Positions 57,053 to 64,000 of a stretch of 64,000 bases of DNA are shown in pieces. Position 1 is the stretch's first letter. Each line of letters begins with the position of its first letter. The DNA lies in NCBI RefSeq assembly GCF_033958435.1, contig NC_134138.1, forward strand, positions 30,596,598 to 30,660,597, given 5' to 3'. The notes under the pieces were generated by a model. It saw only the letters and a program-made list of their open reading frames with translations, searched no databases and was not told where the DNA came from. A program made the position numbers and the translations under genes. The DNA comes from Carettochelys insculpta. Lineage: Eukaryota > Chordata > Testudines > Carettochelyidae.

Positions 57053-57529
57053 GGCTGTGGCCACACTAGCAGCTCATTTTGAAAATTATTTCAAAGTAAG
57101 GGGCATTTTCGAAATGAGCAGGAGAGCGACTACACAGCAACTGCTCATTTCGAAATTAATGTAGAAATTAAAGGTGTTCATTTAGAAATAGTTATTCCAC
57201 TCCCGTGTTGGGAATAACACCTCCTTTCGATGTTAATTTCGAAATTAAATGGGTGTAGCCGCTCCCTGGCTGTGATTGGAAATGAAAAGTCCTTCACAGA
57301 GCTGGCCCCTCCCACCAGCAGCCAGAGCTCTATGGCTGTCAGCTGTGGGTGCCTTAAAGCTGCAGAGGCACAGAAATCCCGTGCGGGAAGCTGAGAGTGT
57401 GCTGGCAGAAGTAGGAGCATGAGGTGGCCAGACGACATTCCCTAGCTCCCCCAGAAAGCGACACCCCACCAGGGCCAGACCAATGACAGCAGCCAAGACC
57501 TCCAGGATCCCTGGTGACAGGGCTCTCAG

Positions 57530-59123
57530 GGCTCCGGGCAGCCCCCAAAGAGGAGGGGGGGCCCTCTGGCTGGAAGCTCAAGTCTGGGACCTGCTGGCTG
57601 TCTGGCGGGCGGAGGACACCCTGCTCAAGATGGAGGGGTGGAAGAGAAATGGGGATGCCTTTGCCCACCTCGCCAGCATCCTCGCCGCAAGGGGGCACCC
57701 CTCTGGACCCCCGACCAGGTCCACTCCAAAGTCAAGGAGCTGCAGCAGGGCTATGCCCGAGCAAAGGACTCAGGCAGGCAGTTGGGCAGCACCGGCCACC
57801 TGCCCCACTTCAGGGAGCTCCACCAGCTGCTGGGACCCAGCAAGGCTGCACCACTCAAGGAGACCCTGGACATGGCGGAACCAGAGGGGCAGGGCGAGGA
57901 GCCCCAGCCAGGACCCTTGATGGCCCCCCTACAGCAGTCCCCGAAATATCTGCTGGCACCAGGGACAGTGACAGCAGAAGCGAAGGTCTGCTGTGCATGG
58001 CCAAGCCCTCCAAGGTCCCTAGCCAGGCTACCTCCACCCAGGCCTCCCCTGAACCACCCAAGGAACCTGAGGTAGGACCAGGTGTGGGGTGCCTTGGTCA
58101 TGTGGGGGAGAGGGCGGTCCCCGATGCAGCCGGTATAGGCCTGGGCACATGGCCACAGGCCAGGGACCTGGGGATAGCCATCATCGTTGCTGGGGGTGGG
58201 GGATGCATGGGGCCATGGGCTGCCATGAGGGTCAGAAGCCCAGGAGGGCTGGGGCAGCCACTCTAACAGCCCTGCGTTGATGGACCCCAGAGAAGACGGG
58301 CTGCCCTCAGAGCCCCTCACCACAAGCAGGGTGGGATGGCGGTGGCAACAAGGCCGCTGGCCTATTACTGACGGGGCACCACCCTCTCACCTTATGTCTT
58401 CACAGCCTCGGCATCTGCCAGCCACCCCAGCCCCCTGGATGTGCCTGGTAGCCCCACAGCAGCAGAGGAGGGCAAGGGAGTGATGCCTCTCCAAACCAGG
58501 CACCATGGTGGGAGGAGTCTCCACAGCTGGGCAGATGATCTGGCAGCAGCCCCATGGCTGCATGGTGGGAGCAGAACCACTTGCTGCGGGAATGGCTCTC
58601 CATGGAGCAGGTGGCCTGGGACCGGGTGGCTGGGTATCTCGACACCCTGACCCACGCCATCGCCAACCACCTGGCCCAGCCACCCGCCCCATGGATGGCC
58701 TTTCCCACAGCACCCTCCTCTGCCCCAGCCCCCCTTCGTCCCCAGTACCCTCCTCCTCCCCACCACCTCCTTCTGCCCCAGCCTCCCCCTCTTCCCCACC
58801 ACCCCCCTCTTCCTCAGTTCCTCCCTGTTCCCTAGCCTTCCCTGCATCCCTTCCGCCCCCCCAGCCCTCGCAGCTCTGCTCCCAGCTGACTTGACCCTGG
58901 CTGAGTGGCAGGAGCTGGCGCGCTGGCTGTGGCCAGGCGAACCCTGCCTGTCCATGGCTTCACCCCTCCTCCCGACGAGTCTGAGCCCCTAGATACCCCA
59001 GTCCAGCCCTACCTCCCTGTTTCACCTGCCCCATCTTGGCCCCGCCGTGGTCCCTGGACCCAGGGCAGTCGTGACTCCAGGGGCCGTCGTGGCTCCCGAC
59101 CAGCCACTCCGAAGGAGGATTGA
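57530..59123 (+). pseudogene. Myb/SANT-like gene of Harbinger B, frameshifted
   Basis: LEAQVWDLLAVWRAEDTLLK then WKRNGDAFAHLASILAARG, and after a frameshift WTPDQVHSKVKELQQGYARA, with HFRELHQLLGPSKAA. These are three tryptophan-based helices of the Myb/SANT-like domain found in the second ORF of Harbinger elements, which brings the transposase to the nucleus and to the element ends. A probable intron (GAG|GTAGGA at 58070 to CTTCACAG at 58402) separates a C-terminal part with WWEQNHLLREWLSMEQVAWD and a very Pro-rich region. At least one frameshift (about 57700) breaks it. High G+C (57480-59130) follows from the Pro/Ala/Gly-rich coding. Confidence 0.72.
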
Positions 59124-59589
59124 GGCCCCCCACCTCCCCATGTAAATAGTTCACCCCCACCCTCTCCCTGTAATAGTTACACATTCTTTATGTTCCAAAC
59201 ATAGCAGTTGAATTTATTTAACAGTGCTATGGGTCCTGCCTTGGGTGGGGATGGCAAGGGGTGTGGTGGTGGGACAGGGGTGAGAACGGGGGTGGGTGGG
59301 TTGCATGGAGTGAGCTGGGCCAGGTCATGGGGGCCCCGAGGCAAAGGTCTCCTGGAGGGTCTCCTTCACGCGAGCCCCATCCCGGTGCACCTGGCGACAC
59401 GGGACCACACCTGGCTGCTCATAGTGCGGCACGGCCTTGGCTGCCCAGTGTGCCACAAAGAGCTCCTGCTTGCTCTCCACAGGGTTGTGCAGTTCACAGC
59501 AGTGTGAGCCGATGCCCAGGTGCCAGCTAAAGGTCCGGTGGGGCAAAGGGGGTGATGCCGCACCAGCAGCTATGCTAAGCAGCCAGGGC

Positions 59590-60400
59590 AGGCTGGGTTC
59601 TTTGGTTTGCGTTTAGTTCAGGTACAGCAGCAAGAGGAAAATTACACTTATTAGAGGCTTTAACAATTACCTTTTATTTACACAAAGATAGAAACAATAT
59701 AACTTAAGAAAAGTTTTAGACAAACTAGCTAGCTTAAACTAATATAAGTAATGTGTACATAAGAAAGGCACGTTGCAGGTGTGATTTTCACCCCTGCCTC
59801 TTAGACCTGGTGGAAGCAGTGTCTTTCCCTCAATTCCTATAGGAAAGAAGTGTAATACAGGTGTAATTCTTACCCCTGCCTCATAGATCCGGTGTGACCC
59901 AGAATCTTTTTCTCAATCCCTCGGGAAGAAGTAGATACGAACCAGGTGTCCCCAGTCTCGGGAGTCAATACTGGACCTGGCCAGCAGGTGTAGGTGATTG
60001 GAGCTCAAAGGGGGTGGGCTGCCAAACCCCTCTTTATACCCCTTTGGTCACGTAGGCTTCTTCCTGGTCTCAAGTGGCCAATTGGGGAGGAATGTGTTTG
60101 AACCCCAGGTTTCCCTGGGAAGGTGCAAGGCTCAATTCTCACCTGTGAATTGTGGACAATTGGGCACCCTTGGAGGTGATGGGCGGGGGTTCCCCATTCT
60201 TCCTGGGGCAGTGATCAGGCGTGCCAATTACCGATATCAGCCAGAAGGGTGGCCATTAGTTAACCCATTCACTGTCTGGTTTCTATGTATGGTAGAGAGT
60301 CTGGGTGAGACAGCACACCTGCGTTCCCAGGCATCAAAGGCTGCCTGTCTCCCTCTCTCCCTCTCTCTCTCTGTCTCTCCCAGTGAGGGGGGAGAAGAAG
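59590..60400 (-). mobile_element. Possible solo LTR-like insertion in Harbinger B
   Basis: This block has no counterpart in Harbinger coding sequence. On the minus strand it carries a TATA-like GGGTATAAAGAGGGG (about 60032) and an AATAAA (about 59673) roughly 360 bp downstream, the order expected of an LTR. TG...CA ends and a target duplication could not be fixed, and no internal retroviral genes are present. It could instead be an unclassified repeat. Confidence 0.35.
59776..59939. repeat. Tandem repeat, two 82-bp units
   Basis: CAGGTGTGATTTTCACCCCT starts the first unit and CAGGTGTAATTCTTACCCCT the second (59858). They stay alignable through GGAAGAAG, with about 20-25% difference. Confidence 0.7.
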
Positions 60401-60429
60401 AAAAGGCCAAATGGGGGGTTCATGTCTGG

Positions 60430-61450
60430 CTACAAGCAGGCGCCCACAACCACAGGCACTCTGGGCAGGCCTACCCCCAGGCGCATCAGGAGGCACCTGA
60501 AACTTGCCTTCAGATGGCCGAATGCCCACTCCACGGTGTTCCTGGCCTGGATGAGGCGGGCATTGAAGAGGTCCTGGCTGTCATTGGTGTGTCCAATGTA
60601 GGGGCGCATTAGCCAGGCCTGGAGTGGGTAGGCAGCATCAGCAATGATGCACGGGGGCATGAAGCCACTGGCAGCTCCCATGCGGTGATGTAGGTGCTCT
60701 CTGCCATCCTGTGGCCAACCCACAAGTTCTGCAGGATGTGGGCATCATGGGGCCTTCCTGGCCAGCCCACACAGATGTCCATGAAACATCCTCGGGCATC
60801 CACGAGGGCCTGGAGAACGACGGAGTGGTAGCCCTTTCGGTTGATGTACTGTCCCCAGCTGTGTGATGGGGCCCGGATGGTGATGTGGGTGCTGTCCAAT
60901 GCACTCATGCAGTTGGAGAATCCCAGCTGTTGGAAGCCAGCCATGGCAGCGTCCATGTCTCCAAGGCGAATCAGGCGGCACAGGAGGATCTTGTTGATGG
61001 TGGCAACAACCTGTAGGGTTGAGGGCACAGGCGCCCGTGAGTGTGTGGTAGCATATGGAGGGCCCCCTCCCTGCGGCCCCACACGTTGGGACCCCCCCTC
61101 CCCAGGACTGCACTGTGGGTCCTTGGCCCTGGGTGCCTTACCTCAAGGAAGATGACCCCGACGGTGGTCTTCCCCACCCCGAATTGGTGGCCAAAAGAGT
61201 GGTTGCTGTCTGGGGTCGCCAGCTTCCACAGAGTGGTGGCCACTCATTTCTCCAAGGGGCGTGTGGGCTGCATGCGGGTGTCCTGGTGGCAAAGTGCTGG
61301 TGCCAGCCAATGGCACAGCTCCATGAAGGTGGCCCGAGTCATCCGGCAGTTGTGGACCCACTGGTCGTCGTCCCACTCCCTGAGGACGATGTCGTCCTAC
61401 CATTCCCCACTGGTGGGGTACCTCCAGAGGCGTTGGCGAGGCTGGAACAG
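60430..61450 (-). pseudogene. Harbinger B DDE transposase (HARBI1-like), disrupted
   Basis: Minus strand. The first exon (above 61142) encodes WVHNCRMTRATFMELCHWLA, then a stop, then VATTLWKLATPDSNHSFGHQ and FGVGKTTVGVIFLEV. After the intron comes TINKILLCRLIRLGDMDAAM, then MSALDSTHITI (first catalytic Asp) and INRKGYHSVVLQALVDARG. FMDICVGWPGRPHDAHI carries the second Asp. Past a frameshift at about 60690: IIADAAYPLQAWLMRPY and ARNTVEWAFGHLKASFRCL with the catalytic Glu. The DDE triad is therefore complete, but one stop and one shift make this copy non-functional. HARBI1-like enzymes cut and rejoin the element ends. Confidence 0.83.
61011..61141 (-). other. Intron of Harbinger B transposase
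   Basis: Minus strand: GAG|GTAAGG donor and ACCCTACAG acceptor, at the same protein position as the intron of element A (857-1016). Confidence 0.65.
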
Positions 61451-61968
61451 GGGGTGCTCCGGATGCAGTGTGCGGGGAGCCTGCAGGAGGTTGGCCACGT
61501 GTCGGGCAGCATGTAACCTCATATGGCATGCTGTCAGGATGGCCATCAGGCTGGCCATGATGCCCAAGGTGTCCATGTTGGTGAAGTGCTGTGGGTCCAT
61601 GGCAGGCAGTGGTGTGGTGGCTAACCAAGGCTCTGCCGAGCACTTTGCTGGAGGTTGCATACTGCAAGCAGCTAGGGCCCTCAGCATGTGCATGGGGAAT
61701 GTGTTTGGGGGGAGGAGCCCTTTAAGGGGTTGTCTCGCCCGTGCTCCAGGAAGGGCTTGTCAGCCATTTGACCCTGCCCTCGCCACTTCCTGCCCTATTA
61801 TTTCGAAGTGAAGCTGTGGCAGTGTAGATGCTCCATTTCGAAATGACTGGGAATCTTTTTGATGTTGCGATCAATCCGCATTTCATGTATAGTCGCCTCC
61901 ATGCCACTTATTTTGAAATAACGAATAGGGATAAGCCATTTCAATGCCACTCTAGTGTGGCCGCAGCC

Positions 61969-63465
61969 GAAAGGTCTTGCTGTGCCTTGGGACAGTGCCT
62001 GCGCACTCCTGAGCGTGCTCAGCACATCCAGACTCTTCTGAGAATTTAGCTGCCAAACTATAATAATCATCTGCAGACATATGCAAACAGAGGTTATTCA
62101 GAGGCTCATAAAGTGGTCAGATGCGGGGACAGCGGCAGGGACATCTCTGATACCTGGGTGCACTCCCTGCCAAATGTCAAGTGTTTTCTCCAAAAGATGG
62201 AAATGCTAAAGCTTCCAAGTGAAACTGCTGAAAGAATTTTTATCATAGGTAAAACAACATATTTATGTTTAATCTCACGCTTGGCAATGGCTGACTCATA
62301 CAAGCTGAAACTTCTGAGAAATAAATAAAATATCAGCCTTAGGTGAACACCTGGCAAGGGAAATTTTCAACGATTTGTTAGAGATTGGTGAAATTACAAG
62401 CAGTTGTAAGAATTTTGCACTGGACAATCACAGAACTAGGTAGGGTTACCTGTGCTGCCTCTAATAACTTTGATCTTGTAGACAATATTTCTTTGCTGGC
62501 ACAGGTTGGATTAAATTTATTAGCCTTCCCAGAAGATATTCTATTCTTTTTCTGAAAATTCAGGTTCTAGGACTTAAATCTGCTGCCACTGAAGTCATAG
62601 GTAGAACTCCTACTGACTTGAACATGATTTCGTACGTACTTTATTGGACTTTGCACAGCTGAAATCCACATGATCTAAGTTATCATGATTGCCGCGCTGC
62701 TGAAGTTCTGAGCAAAATGATCATTCTGAAGGCTGGAGTGTTAATCTCAACTCCAAATCTCCACACATTTGTTGGTACCAGTTAGTCTCATGATAACTTT
62801 TTTAAAACTTTAAATATATTAAGAATACACAACTCCCCTTGGCTTTCTGTTCCACAAGAATTATGTTTCTAATACCTGGGGAAGAAGTTTTGTCTGATGG
62901 AGTGCTCAATTTAATTTTTCTGAGTGGTGCATATATCTGAAAAATCATAATTCTTGGGACACCATTAGATATTAAGTTACATTAACATTTAATGTTTCAT
63001 CATTGTGCCCCCACGTGCAAACTTTGCAATTTATTTCTTTGCCCCATACATTTGTGTTGCATTATTGAGGCCCAAGCAGCCGCTGTCATTGTCTGGCAGA
63101 AAAGCTCTTTAAAAACTACTGATTTGCAGCTGTTTGCCAAAAACCAGGCGTACATCATACAAACCGCTGCCCCTTAAACGGATGATAATCTGGATGCTGC
63201 TATTTGAATAGGGTCTAAAGAAGAAGCATCCAGTGTACCATTTACTCGTCCCGTGTGCTGTGCTTTTCTCTGCCATGGACATATTCCCGGTTCAAATAGT
63301 GAGGTGTCTTGTTCTGCTTTTTGCATGCATCAGGCCACCCTTTATCCCCTCATCAATCCAAGAGTAACTCAGTGCCGTTTTACCTTTTCATCAACTCTAT
63401 GGAGTTTTACCAGTGATAAGAGAAACAGTGTCAAATTACATGATCGTAGGTGTGTCATTCTAGAA
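61969..63465. other. Intergenic stretch, no gene seen
   Basis: AT-rich sequence. About 62588-62640 has GCCACTGAAGTCATAGG, related to the fragment at 12045-12135. Confidence 0.4.
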
Positions 63466-63908
63466 CAGTGGTTCCCAAACTTTTTGACGTCACACTGACC
63501 TTTTGTTTTTTGAGAAACCTTCACCCCCCCACCTCTTTTTTTACCGCAGACTGGCCACCCCCAGCAGCCTGTGGGCTACCGGTCTCAGCCCCTCCCCTCC
63601 CACAAAGCCAGGCACCACCAGCCCCTCATCTAACTCCATCCTCCTCCTCCTCCCCCCACACCCCACACTCATTCACCTTTGCAGAAGGCAGCTAGCTCCA
63701 CGCAGGCCTTTGCTGGCTGCCTGCTTTTTATAGTGACTGCGCCAGGTCACCCATGTGAAATGGCAGGGGCTGAGAGCTGAAAGCAAGGGCTGGCTTTTTC
63801 TTTGGGTGTGGGGAATGGCAGGGGGGCAGAGGCTGGGTTACCTCTTGCCCCCCATGGAATTTCTTCAGGCCCCGCCAGGGGGCACACCCCCCAGTTTGGG
63901 AAACCATG
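63466..63908. mobile_element. hAT MITE (443 bp) with 8-bp duplication
   Basis: It starts CAGTGGTTCCCAAACTTTTT and ends CAGTTTGGGAAACCATG, the classic hAT inverted ends. The left flank TTCTAGAA and the right flank TTCTAGAG form an 8-bp duplication with one change. The interior is C-rich and non-coding. Confidence 0.88.
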
Positions 63909-64000
63909 TTCTAGAGTAACTAGGTCTGTCTATGGACATCCATTTAAGTACTTGAAAGCAGAAGTATATGATTTCTATCCTCTACAACATGCCAGAAGAA

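Larger units (their letters stand above)
57053..61968 (-). mobile_element. PIF/Harbinger DNA transposon B (two genes, 4.9 kb)
   Basis: It starts GGCTGTGGCCACACTAG and ends inversely CTAGTGTGGCCGCAGCC, with GAA on both flanks. Subterminal TTTCGAAAT-type motifs (57106, 57147, 57236, 61800, 61845) take the place of the ACTTCGAAGT motif of element A. It holds a Myb/SANT-like gene on + (left) and a DDE transposase on - (right), convergent. An insertion of about 0.8 kb (59590-60400) lies between them. Strand is given by the transposase. Confidence 0.87.

Noticed and set aside
57480..59130. G+C-rich region as a CpG island promoter or new gene
   Set aside because: It lies within Harbinger B and encodes the Pro/Gly-rich Myb/SANT-like protein, which explains the composition.
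59590..60400. Complete endogenous retrovirus
   Set aside because: No gag, pol or env-like frame is present; at most a solo LTR.
1..64000. CRISPR arrays, prokaryotic operons, rRNA or intact tRNA genes
   Set aside because: None were seen. Spliced gene structure and repeat content show vertebrate nuclear DNA.

Overview
The window is vertebrate nuclear DNA. It holds one host gene, EIF3H (subunit H of translation initiation factor eIF3), on the + strand. Six coding exons are visible (8432-8599, 10089-10188, 11837-11986, 42322-42442, 44676-44808, 46836-46933). They join in frame with GT-AG introns and encode about 255 residues, up to the natural stop and a polyadenylation signal at 47087. Roughly the first 96 residues of the usual ~352 lie upstream of the window. 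Everything else is intron, 3' flank and transposable elements. The repeat mix (abundant CR1, a full-length CR1 with an open pol frame, two DIRS elements, a Penelope-like element, PIF/Harbinger with TTCGAA subterminal repeats, hAT and Tigger-like MITEs, an old MIR) fits a non-avian sauropsid, most likely a turtle. That placement is an inference from repeat content.

Layout: 76-1951 Harbinger element A; 3364-4009 a CR1 tail between 64-bp direct repeats; 7601-7893 a Tigger-like MITE; 8432-11986 three EIF3H exons. The following intron is 30.3 kb and holds a four-level nest. A Penelope-like element (14.15 to 28.41 kb) is split by a minus-strand RTE-type LINE (about 14.96-28.27 kb). The LINE is split by DIRS element 1 (16174-26714), which is split by a full-length CR1 (19264-23751). 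Further on come more CR1 tails, a Harbinger-type MITE, a MIR and DIRS element 2 (35839-41954), which ends only 368 bp before the next exon. The last three exons are interspersed with MITEs. Downstream of the gene (47.1-64 kb) are a decayed CR1 (49.94-52.46 kb), a MITE, Harbinger element B (57053-61968) and a hAT MITE with its 8-bp duplication (63466-63908). No second host gene was recognised.

The most notable observation is in the CR1. ORF1 ends in a U UUA AAC slippery heptamer, in the correct phase, directly before its UAA stop. ORF2 lies in the -1 frame, is open across that point, and has no ATG before its endonuclease domain. A 30-nt stem-loop follows 17 nt downstream. This suggests ORF2 is made by programmed -1 frameshifting. 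Second, both DIRS copies entered at a TTT shared by their two ends, and DIRS 1 carries an internal complementary region that is an exact 101-bp complement of its joined termini.
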